In this document: positions 1 to 8,487 of the stretch, piece after piece | How the letters are laid out: the number at the start of each line of letters is the position of its first letter | Position numbering within the stretch: position 1 is the stretch's first letter | Assembly (NCBI GenBank): GCA_013407085.1 | Contig: JACCGJ010002748.1 | Span: forward strand, 1 to 64,000 | Source of the DNA: Atriophallophorus winterbourni | Lineage: Eukaryota; Platyhelminthes; Trematoda; Plagiorchiida; Microphallidae | Direction of reading: 5' to 3' | DNA: 64,000 nt | The notes under the pieces: generated by a model | Database searches by the model: none | Told to the model about the DNA's origin: nothing | Seen by the model: only the letters and a program-made list of their open reading frames with translations | Translations under genes and position numbers: made by a program

Positions 1-227
1 AAACCTCGAAACCGGTCCTTTTCTTCCGTTGAGATTTTAGCGTTTCGGAATTGTATTCTACTCTGATCCTTCCTGGGGTTGTAATAACCCTCGCGGCAAT
101 ACGCCGTGGGATCAGCTGGAGCTTAGTTTAGTCCTTTCAGCTACTTATTAAGTAGAGAGTAGACGAAAACTTCAGTTCAAATTTCGCCATCCGTCTACAC
201 AAATACTAGTTCGAAACGCGGAGAGTC

Positions 228-288
228 CAGCGGATGCGCATAGCTGATGAGAGTCAAAAACCTCGAAACCGGTCCTGTGCTGCCGTTG
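228..288 (+). ncRNA. Type I hammerhead ribozyme, monomer 1/2 junction
   Basis: The conserved core is present: CTGATGA at 244-250 and GAAA at 265-268. Helix II is GAG 251-253 with CTC 262-264 and an 8-nt loop. Helix III is the palindrome ACCGGT (268-273) with no loop. The predicted cleavage site follows C274 of the GTC triplet. Helix I has an inner part of six pairs (238-243 with 275-280, one G-T wobble), an internal loop (234-237 opposite 281-282), and an outer part of six pairs (228-233 with 283-288, one wobble). Internal loops in helix I usually give the tertiary contacts that speed cleavage. A loopless helix III implies that activity needs two ribozymes pairing as a dimer, as described for the newt satellite hammerhead. 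Confidence 0.85.
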
Positions 289-484
289 AGATTTTAGCGT
301 TTCGGAATGGTATTCTACTCTGATCCTTCCTGGGGTTGTGATAACCCTCGCTGCAATACGCCGTGGGATCAGTTGAAGCTTAGTTTAGTGCTTTTAGCTA
401 CTAATAAAGTAGCGAGTACAGGAGAACTTCAGTTCATATTAAGCCATCCGTCTACACAAATACTAGTTCGAAACGCGGAGAGTC

Positions 485-543
485 CAGCGGATGCGCATAG
501 CTGATGAGAGTCAAAAACCTCGAAACCGGTCCTGTGCTTCAGG
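485..543 (+). ncRNA. Type I hammerhead ribozyme, monomer 2/3 junction
   Basis: Core CTGATGA at 501-507, GAAA at 522-525 and GTC ending at C531. Helix II (508-510 with 519-521) and the six-pair inner helix I (495-500 with 532-537) are intact. The outer helix I strand of monomer 3 has changed (538-543 no longer complements 485-490), so the distal helix and its internal-loop geometry are lost. The predicted cut lies 257 nt after the first one. Activity is probably weaker than at the first junction. Confidence 0.7.
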
Positions 544-574
544 TGGGATTTCAGCGTTTCGGAATGGTATTCTA

Positions 575-700
575 GATTCAAGATTCAAGATTCAAGATTT
601 ATGGTCAAATAAGCAAATTGCTGTACAATACCATAGGATATACGTATAAAAAATTATAAAAAAATCCTTACTTGTATGATCATATCCATGTTCTTCATAG
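575..700 (-). mobile_element. 5'-truncated 3' end of a CR1-like element inside satellite copy 3
   Basis: On the minus strand this ends in three and a half copies of the 7-mer ATCTTGA (575-600), the kind of short tandem tail at CR1-type 3' ends. The preceding bases resemble the 3' end of the CR1-like element that finishes near 20,046, which carries the same 7-mer tail. Removing 575-700 rejoins satellite sequence that is contiguous in copies 1 and 2. I see no clear target duplication. Confidence 0.7.
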
Positions 701-810
701 TTGGATCTATCCTGGGTTTGTAATAACCCTCGCGGCAATACGCCGTTGGATCAGTTGGGGCTTAGTTTAGTACCTTCAGCTACTTATAAAGTAGCGAGTT
801 GACGAAAACT

Positions 811-1202
811 TAAGGTGTTTGATGTGTTGGAGGTGTTTCTCGTGGAAACGACTAGCAACGAGGATATCGTCGATGCAGACGAAGACGAAATCAAGTCCGT
901 GTGTGAGCTGGTCCATGAAACGTTTGAACGTTTGCGCCGCGTTGCGCAGACCAAATGGCAACGTCCGCTGGATGAACCGGGATTTGGTGATACGCACGGA
1001 CAAGATTTTCCTTGCTGAAAACTCGCTTGTCGTTCAGCGACATGGAGAAGTCGTGCCAATGCGGGATTGGATACCTATCAGGCTTCGTGAGCTCGTACAG
1101 AGATCTATTACCTCCGCATGGTCTCCAGTCGTTCGCTGTTTTCTTAGTGACCATGTGTAGTGGACTTGTCCACGTGCTGCTGGAAGGGCGGATAATGTTC
1201 AA
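811..1202 (-). pseudogene. gypsy pol fragment: reverse transcriptase fingers and palm
   Basis: Reverse transcriptase of the Ty3/gypsy class, which would copy element RNA into DNA. The first frame (from 1202) shows IRPSSS, a WRPCG box, PDRYPIPH, VFSK and LVRAYHQIPV. After a frameshift near 930-1000 a second frame shows LPFGLRNAAQTFKRF and then the catalytic box CIDD at 866-877 followed by ILVAS. Both catalytic aspartates are kept. The fragment ends soon after the palm, so thumb, RNase H and integrase are absent. Two frames and the truncation make it a pseudogene. The family assignment is firm from the order and spacing of these blocks. Confidence 0.85.
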
Positions 1203-1790
1203 TTACAACATGTGTTAGAATTATGTTTTAGCGATTTTGAGCTTATCTGGAGCTGACCTGCGCGGTCTACTGAAACATGTTTCCTATACTTCTAGTTCGA
1301 TGTCTAACGTCGTGCTTTATGTCTGCCGTCTGGTAGCTAGGAGATGTGATGTCCACGAAAGATTCAATGAGTTGTTTGTACGTTTGGCTAAAATGCTGGA
1401 TATCACTCTATACGGTGGGAGACGTGCTTGTAGTATTCGAGCCATTAATGGTCTGGTTTGTGACGCCGTCTATTAGCTTGTACCTTTAGGGTGTAACACT
1501 ATTCCGTGATGTTAAAATATAAGTTAAAATATAGGTTTCGGCTATGGTAAAAACCCAATTTATAGGTCTTCGAAAACCTAAATTGTGGGTAAGGAATCTG
1601 TTACCATATGTGCGTACTGCTGTTCCATTTACTGCGCGTAACACGTTACTGCATAGTTTGTTTTCAATTTGAGGGCGGGGGGGTATCACGCTTATTTGAT
1701 CTTCAGTAACGACGAGAAACTTCATGTTAGTTGTAGCGTTTCGTACGTAAGGGAGGCGACCCTTTTCGACAAATGTCAGTCCTCGCGGCC
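1203..1790 (-). pseudogene. gypsy pol fragment: aspartic protease and linker
   Basis: On the minus strand near 1725 a frame reads KFLV, then three residues at the catalytic position, then ISVIPP. In this protease family those residues are DTG; here they read V-T-E (1702-1710), so the active site is lost. The following AVNGT..RTYGNRFLT and a hydrophobic TIA stretch match the flap and C-terminal half of gypsy proteases. The frame stops at 1486. The 1203-1485 stretch should be the protease-RT linker, but I can follow it only in broken pieces. Confidence 0.7.
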
Positions 1791-1794
1791 GCCA

Positions 1795-2566
1795 TCACGG
1801 AATGGCATTCGAGTTTCCGGATATCTGGAAGGAGCGTGGTTTGGAACACATACGTGCTCTAAATCCGAAGCGCGTGATAGCAGCAGAAACTCGCTTATTT
1901 GAACTACGATTCATCTCAGTAATCTTATCCTTCAAAAGCCTGCTTAGCTGATTTTGCAAGCTGCGGATTGCACGACCGTGGTAGTCGTCAGCTGGATCTG
2001 CCTGAACAACTGTGCTTCCGGTGAGACGCCTAATCTCGACGATCGTGTCTGCCATTTTCGCAAGCTGGGCGATGCCAACCATGTCCACATAGTTAGCCAT
2101 TATTTGCTGAACGTGTAGTGGGACGCGTTGCAGGAAAAGTTGCTTTAAGAAGCGATCATCGATCGTTAAGTTGCTAATCAATGATTGCATGCTTCTGAGT
2201 AATTGAGTCGGTGTCCGATCCCTAAGATTTTCCTGCGTTAGAAGCACCTAAATACGAAGTCGTTTGGATTCTGTGAGTTGAGTAATCAGGACTGATTTTA
2301 GATCCTCATAAATACATTTTTTTCTGCAAAATATCTGGGACTAAGGACAATGACTCGCAATTGATTGAGCTAATTACATAATGCATCTTCAATTTGTCTT
2401 GCGTTACGCGTTTGATCTCAAAGAAAGATTCTGCCTGAAGGAACCACAACTCCGAGTTTTGAGTACAGAACTGGGGAATGGTGAATGCAACGGTGTTATT
2501 GGTTACCGGACTAGAATCTCTTTGAGGCTCACTAATGGGCCGTATGGCATGAAAATGTAAATGCAA
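1795..2566 (-). pseudogene. gypsy gag-like protein, frameshifted
   Basis: The N-terminal frame starts at 2566 and reads IPQFCTQNSELWF.QAE, matching the conserved start of the gag-like domain of arthropod and flatworm gypsy elements (the DUF7041 type: P-F...P-x-LWF-x-Q-x-E). That frame ends at 2306. A second frame (2247 to 1795) continues with LRDRTPTQLLRSM and FLKQLFLQRVP, then QLAKMADTI, the usual next blocks. A frameshift or small loss lies between 2250 and 2306. No clear zinc knuckle is visible before the protease. The product would have packaged the element RNA. It overlaps no other gene. Confidence 0.75.
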
Positions 2567-2612
2567 TAAGAATCGTCAAAAGATCAGGAACAGATTAACC
2601 GTGTTTTCTTTT

Positions 2613-2624
2613 TCCGGGTCACCA
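2613..2624 (-). other. Primer binding site, tRNA-Trp-like
   Basis: The minus strand reads TGGTGACCCGGA, starting three bases inside the LTR end. Animal tRNA-Trp 3' ends predict TGGTGACCCCGACG, so the site matches apart from one missing C. CsRn1-type trematode elements use tRNA-Trp. It lies between LTR and gag, where a primer site belongs. Confidence 0.65.
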
Positions 2625-2627
2625 GTT

Positions 2628-3668
2628 TGGTTATGGCCCTAGCGGTGCTTGCTGATAATTTAATTCACCGTTGGCTTCGCCTTCGAACCCCCAAGTCTTC
2701 GCTTTAAAAAAACTGATGTGCCGAATCTTATCTATGTAGAACGATGGTATTGTTCAGTACAACGGTCAGAACGAAAACAAAAAGATTGGAATGGAGTACA
2801 GAGGCAGTGTCGTTGTTCATTACCTGTCTGTGTTATTATATGTGATCGGGTTGTACGTTGCCTCGCGCCAATTGAATGTGATTTGCAAAGGTGGTCGATA
2901 TTGTACACGTGACGGTAGTTGACATTTAAATCGTGTGTAAGTCAAAGGTGGAATATGTGTACGCGTATAATCCCGCGTACATTCGGAATGTGAGCAGCAC
3001 TTTTCATTGGTGCGTGCACAATCAGGGTACTGTAGGGAGATTACCGGTAAATAGCTGAATCGCGACATTAATGTCGTGTCCATGAACAGAAAAATATTCA
3101 GTTAGGAATCCAGGCGATCCGACAATTGCATGATGTTGAATATATAACCAGTTGATTGCGAAAAAGAGGATCTTTTCGATGAGGTTGATCCCCTCAAGCA
3201 TTTGAGGAGTATTGACAGCATTTCACGCGTAGCTCCAATATGGAAAGATCATGAAAAATTCGAATTTCCCTGTTTTGACGAAAACTGCTACTTCATAAAA
3301 ATATTAGAATGCCGACGTCGAGGTGTTTCCAATGAGGTATAATAAAACTAATTAAGTGTAAAATTGATAAACAGGAGCTCATAATTAATAGACCGCACGT
3401 CACTATGGACGATAAAATGTCCTTTCTATTGAGACTCACAATGTATGTGAATGCTATATCATGTTGATGTGTCTGGGGCGGATGAGTACTTATTGATGTA
3501 GGCAATAATTATACAAGTCCTTCTCCAATACAAAGCGGTAACGCGTCATTTTCCATATAAACCCGAGCCCCCCATTACGATCTCAAGTGAATTGTATAAA
3601 CAGCGGCAACATTAACGTGATTCTGGTTCTGATTGTTTCAACATATTTCTCTCTCGAGAAACTCTGCA
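2628..3668 (-). repeat. 5' LTR of the gypsy element (copy A)
   Basis: The left edge (TGGTTA at 2628) is set by the adjacent primer site and by the exact point where similarity to copy B at 5901 begins. The right edge (TGCA ending at 3668) is inferred because ACTATT follows here and in copy B, and the same hexamer precedes the solo LTR at 5901. Copy A has about 285 bp (near 3291-3576) that copy B lacks; copy B has about 340 bp (6256-6594) lacking here. Without insertions the LTR is about 755-775 bp. Short shared minus-strand reading frames in both copies are probably not genes. Confidence 0.55.
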
Positions 3669-4773
3669 ACTATTTTACAAGATTATATATCTACATCATG
3701 CAATGAAAAACCTCATTCGTTGAGACATTTCGTTTGCTTAGTATAACTTTTACTTGTGAATTGTAGGACTTCGGAGTGCAGTAATTAAGCCTCCATTCGG
3801 CCAATTTTGGTCTGTCTATATCTTTTATCTGATGAGCAGCATTAGCGAATGCTGAATTACCTATATTTATAAAATAAGCATCATTTTACCACTACGATGA
3901 CAACAAAGACATTAGCTAAACGACTGACTACAAAATAAAAAAATGGTGATTTAAAATCACGAAGTGAATAATTGGCCAGACCTCACTGGTGATACAAAGC
4001 TCGTGACATCCGTCAAGATAGAAACCGCATGTTAATAAACGCTTAATTTAGTGACGCATAAATGCTGTTTTCCTACGTGAGATTGCCAATTGCCTCATAC
4101 GACTTACGCAGACCATCGATGCATATCGCTCAAATTATAACAGATTCGTGCTCAATATATTTGCGTATCACTTAATACTCAGATGGTGGAGGATTATTTC
4201 ATACGGCGAGTTAATAAGGATAACCATATTTCAACCGCTTCGATTCGTTTAAAATATATGAGCATTATATACTTTCAACAAACTGAATCAGTATAAACTC
4301 CGCCTCAGCTTGGAGCTGTCGATTCTCTTATTTGAAGTTCACAGTTCTTGGGTTACCTTCATCTAGTACACTACGCATGTTGGAGCTCTTTCATTTTCAA
4401 ACATATTCCTCGTTCATATTTTATAAGAATTTTGAAATCGAAACACTCGCCCATTCACTTGTTTCTTACTGCATTCTTTTTTACTCTTTCTCGTTAAATA
4501 TTTCGATTTCATTTCTATCGCTCCTTAATTTCCGGTTTTCAAATTGTTGTGAAAGTTTCCACGTAATTTATTTTCGGTTCACCCAACGTATTGAGTTTTT
4601 GTCTTATATTTTGACTGCCTTATTAATATATCGCTTTCATCGACAAATCACAATTTGTTTCTCTTAAAAATGGGGATTTTGCAGGGCAATAATCTTGGAA
4701 AGGTTTCTTAGTTTAATTTCAGTGACAATTATCATTCTGATTGCAAGTCTAATTGATTGTTTTCGTTGTACAT
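3669..4773. repeat. Duplicated genomic flank, copy A
   Basis: Non-coding AT-rich DNA that matches 7014-8487 collinearly, ending where the two stop aligning after a shared TTGATTGTTT. Copy B lacks about 45 bp (near 3825-3860 here) and has about 400 extra bp at 7657-8060. The open frame at 4332-4667 is low-complexity and unlike any family I know. A perfect 7-bp hairpin lies at about 3838-3855. Confidence 0.75.
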
Positions 4774-5894
4774 ACAATAAGTCTACGTGTTTGCTTATGA
4801 GATTGAACATTTTTGTCGTTCTCTAACAGGCGCATCTTGTTTATCATTTTCCAACTATTTTAAGCCAATGTGGATCCTTATCCTAGTGTCATTAATTGTA
4901 TACAGCGAACAGCACGTAACCGGCGGTGAGTTATGAATCCATGTGATTTAAATGCATACAAGTGTTCGTCTGTGTTCACGTTCATGGCTTGCAGATTCTT
5001 TTTAAACGAGTGTTGCTTCATGTAATTGAACATGTTGGCTGTTCCATCAGTATCCAATTGTGGAATAAACACACAATCAGTTTACCATTATTCCGCTGTT
5101 TCATGCGTATGCGAATTCCGCTACCACTGTCGCTAACTGGGTGCCAACAGCACTTAGCCGCCAATGGTGTGTTATAAAAATGTATGCGAACCTGAATATA
5201 TATTCATGTTTCATGTTTTCCAATCCTGTGTATATTTGTTCTTCGAAACTCCTATATTCAATGCCTAAAGCCTTCATATCTCTTTTGAGAATGTCATTTT
5301 ACGGCAAGTGTAGTTTGCACAATCGTCGACTTTCTGATTGCAAATGACCACAAGTATCGCTGATTTATTACTGATTATTTGATTAGATATTTCCATTGTT
5401 TGTAAACGTTCTCAGAGGTTTCTAGAGAAAGGCACGTTAGCGAAATCTTCTAGAAAGCCTAGGCGTACAATACTTCTTGGATTCTTTTCTACTCGAGATT
5501 TTCTCGACGAATTCCTCTCCAACCGTGGTATATATGTAAGGATGAGACATGTAAAATTATTAAGACTTTTATAAAGTTACGCATTCAAGAGTAATTTTTA
5601 CAACTCCTCTTCAGATTGTCGCGTTAATTTTAAATTGCTAGGATTATCTTTTTTGTACAACTCAGGTGGCGATTGGGCTGATTTATAGGTAAGCTTGTAA
5701 CTACAGACAGTTTTATGGGACTAAAGAGTCTATACCACCCAAATACGTCAGTTATTTGTTAAGGTTGAAAAAGCGTTTTATTAAACACGTTCATGTTAGT
5801 TCATATAACAATAACGACTTTTATTTAATTTGTGCCGGTCATTTTAGAACGGATTTTGCTGAGTCATTTATTGTATCCTTTAGATTGAGTAGTC
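4774..5894. other. Intervening AT-rich DNA, no gene seen
   Basis: This separates the two duplicated blocks and includes the left flank of the solo LTR. No protein family, RNA gene or repeat is recognisable. Short open frames here are at chance level. Confidence 0.5.
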
Positions 5895-7019
5895 ACTATT
5901 TGGTTACGGCCCTAGCAGGGTTTGCTGATAATGGCTTCTACCGTTGGCTTCGCCTTCGGACCCCTGCGTCTTGGCTAAGAGAGCAACACTAATATGCCGA
6001 TCCTGATCTTTGTAGAACGATGGTGTTCTTCTGTACATCGGTTGGAACTTTGACAAAAAGAATGAAATGGAGTACAGAGGCAGTGTCGTTGTTCGCTGCC
6101 TGTCAGTAATATTATATCTGATCGGGTTGTGCGTTGCCTCGCGCCATTTGAATGTGTTTTGGAAAGGTGGTCGATATTGTACACGTGACGTTGGTTGACA
6201 TTTGAATCTTTTGTAAGCCAAAGGTTGGATAGGGGGACGCGTACAATTCTGAATGTGTAGAGAACATAGTCTGCTAAAACTATTCACGCCGAATACTAAT
6301 ATGGTTCAAGCAACATCCTTACGGTTATCTGGTTACATTTTGGCCTGTATGAGTGTGATGCATTTTCTGTGATTACCATAGCAGTAACTACTACGTCGCG
6401 CAATATTAAAGCCTTTATGTCGTTTATTATCCGTTCAATCAGTATTTATGTACTTGATTCAATTATCATTCAATGCATCTCGATTATTTTATCCGTATTT
6501 TTTTTCCTCCGAGGATAAATTTATTGGTTTCGCTTTTTAACAAATAATAAAAAAGCTAATTGATTTTATTTGTTTTCGTTTTCCTGTGCATACGGTCCGG
6601 GATGTGAGCAGCACTGTTCAGAGGCGCGTGTACAATCATGGTACTGTAGGGAGATTAACGATAAATAGCTGAATCGCGACATAAATTCGTGTCCCTGAAA
6701 AGAAACAAATTCACATATGAATCCAGGCGATACGCTTTGCCAGATTATTGCATGATGTTGAATATTTAACTAGTCGATTGCGAAGAATAGGATCTTTTCG
6801 ATGAGGTTGATCCCGTTAAGGATTTGAGTAGTATCAACAGCATTTCACGCGTAGCTTCAATATGGAAAGAACACAAAAAATACGAATTTCCCTGTTTCGT
6901 CGAAAACTGCTACGATCTCAAGAGAAGGGTATAATTTTTTGTCAACAGCGGCAACATTAACGTGATTCTGGTTCTGATTGTTTCAACATATTTCTCTCTC
7001 GGGAAACTCTGCAACTATT
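5895..7019 (-). mobile_element. Solo gypsy LTR with 6-bp target duplication (copy B)
   Basis: Similarity to copy A starts abruptly at TGGTTACGG (5901), exactly at the LTR edge, while upstream bases are unrelated to the gypsy interior. ACTATT occurs at 5895-5900 and again at 7014-7019, flanking a block that begins TG and ends CA (5901-7013). That is what LTR-LTR recombination leaves. A 339-bp insertion at 6256-6594 is specific to this copy. Ty3/gypsy duplications are more often 4-5 bp, so the sixth base may be chance. Confidence 0.55.
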
Positions 7020-8487
7020 TTACATGATTATATATCTACATCATGCAATGAAAAACCTCATTCGTTGAGACATTTCGTTTGCTTAGTATAACGTTTACTT
7101 GTAAATTGTAGGACTTCGGAGTGCAGTAATTAAGCATCCTTTAAGCCAATTTTGGTCTGTCTATATCTTTTATCTGCATACCTATATTCATAAAATAAGC
7201 ATCATTTTTCTAATACGATGACAACAAAGACTTTAGCTAAACGACTGACTACAAAATAAAAAAATTGTGATTTAAAATCACGAAGTGAATATTTGGCCAG
7301 ACCTCACTAGTGGTACAAAGCTAGTGACATCGGTCAAGATGAAAACCGCATGTTATTTAACGCTTAATTTGGTGTCAGATAAATGCTGTTTTTCTACGTG
7401 AGATTGCCAATTGCTTCACACGACAAACGCAGACCATCGATGCACATTGCTCAAATATAGCAGATTCGTGCTCAATAAATTTTCGGATCACTTAATAGTC
7501 AGATTTCGAAGGATTATGTCATACGGCGAATTAATAAACATAGGCATATTTCACCCGATTGGATTCATTTTGTTCAATTTTGTTCATTTTGTTTCATTGT
7601 ATACGTTCAGTAGAATGAATCAGTATATATTCCGCCTCAGCTTGGAGCTGTCGATTCAGAAATTGCCAAGAGAGTGGGCTTTCAATAACAAGTTCTGACC
7701 AACTTTTACATTTATTGTAAAAGGATTTCGCATTATTTTGCAGACGGTTATGAAGTACCTGTGCAGTCTGCTAACTTTCAATGTTCTGGATTTAACTTTT
7801 CAACACTTATTCTTGAAGCCAGCAAACTTTCCACGGTTCCCAATTATGATTACCAAGTGGTGCAGCTTCTGACTTGAGAACCAATCGTTATTAAAAATTC
7901 GCAATTCATTTCTTGGAAAAGAATGAATTGTCAAAATTCTGCCCACGAATTTGAAGAGTATGAGCGGATTCCCCAAAACATTGCTCACCGAATAAGTTCA
8001 CTGAAATAAACTATATTTATTTCAGGTTCACGGAATCCAAACGCATTTTATCGTATTTATATTCACAGTTCTTGGGTTTATTTGATTTAATACACTACGC
8101 ACGTTAGATCTCTTTCATTTTCGAACCGATTCCTTGTTCATATTTGATGTGCATTTTGAAATACAAACACTCGCCTTTCGAATTGTTTCCCACTGCATCC
8201 TTTTTTGCTCATTCGCCTTAACCATTTTCACTCAATTTTTATCGCGTCTTAAATACCGCTTGACATACTGTTTTGAAATTGAACACGTAATTAATTTTTA
8301 GTCTCACTTAACTTATTGAGGTATTATTTCTTATTTTGACTGACTCAATACTATACCGTATTTATAGATAAATCTGAATTTGTTTCTGATATAAATGGGG
8401 ATTTTGCAGGTCAATAATATTGGAAAATTTTCTTAGTTTAATTACAGTGACTATTATCATTCGAATTGATTGTTTCCGTTGATCATA
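7020..8487. repeat. Duplicated genomic flank, copy B
   Basis: Matches 3669-4773 after the LTR edge, with roughly 10-20% divergence by eye. It carries an extra block of about 400 bp at 7657-8060 and a small deletion near 7176. Frames at 7411-7698 and 7800-7988 show no known motif. Confidence 0.75.

Larger units (their letters stand above)
1..810 (+). repeat. Hammerhead-ribozyme satellite array, period 257 bp
   Basis: Two full direct repeats (1-257 and 258-514) and a third, interrupted copy (515-574 continuing at about 701-810). Each starts at the sequence AAACCTCGAAACCGGTCC; the spacing 1/258/515 gives an exact 257-bp period. Copies 1 and 2 differ by scattered substitutions. Hammerhead ribozyme halves meet across each monomer junction, so a transcript would be cut into 257-nt units. 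A weak RNA polymerase III B-box-like string (AGTTCGAAAC, near 208 and 466) lies upstream of each ribozyme. Schistosome S-alpha satellites are known to combine Pol III promoter elements with hammerheads; kinship to them is inference. Copy 3 stops at about 810, where gypsy sequence begins. Confidence 0.85.
811..3668 (-). mobile_element. Ty3/gypsy LTR retrotransposon, truncated, CsRn1-like
   Basis: Read on the minus strand the order is LTR (3668-2628), primer binding site (2624-2613), gag (2566-1795), protease (about 1760-1486) and reverse transcriptase (1202-811). RNase H, integrase and the 3' LTR are missing. The element is cut off at 811 and abuts satellite DNA. Frameshifts separate the gag halves and the RT halves. 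gag before protease before RT, together with a tRNA-Trp-like primer site, fits the CsRn1 group of trematode gypsy elements; that assignment is inferred from motifs. Confidence 0.8.

Noticed and set aside
819..1160. 113-codon plus-strand frame
   Set aside because: It is the antisense shadow of the gypsy reverse transcriptase, whose motifs are clear on the minus strand.
3831..3865. Hammerhead-like CTGATGAG followed by a perfect 7-bp hairpin
   Set aside because: The stem is good, but the bases after it are AATT, not GAAA, and no helix III or cleavage triplet follows.
4332..4667. 111-codon plus-strand frame
   Set aside because: Phe/Ser/Ile-rich low-complexity translation of AT-rich DNA, and the frame is not kept in the duplicated copy near 8,041-8,400.
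5904..6287. 127-codon minus-strand frame, with a related frame at 2,820-3,083
   Set aside because: It lies inside the LTR in both copies and has no domain. Shared reading reflects shared LTR sequence, and the frame ends in a copy-specific insertion.
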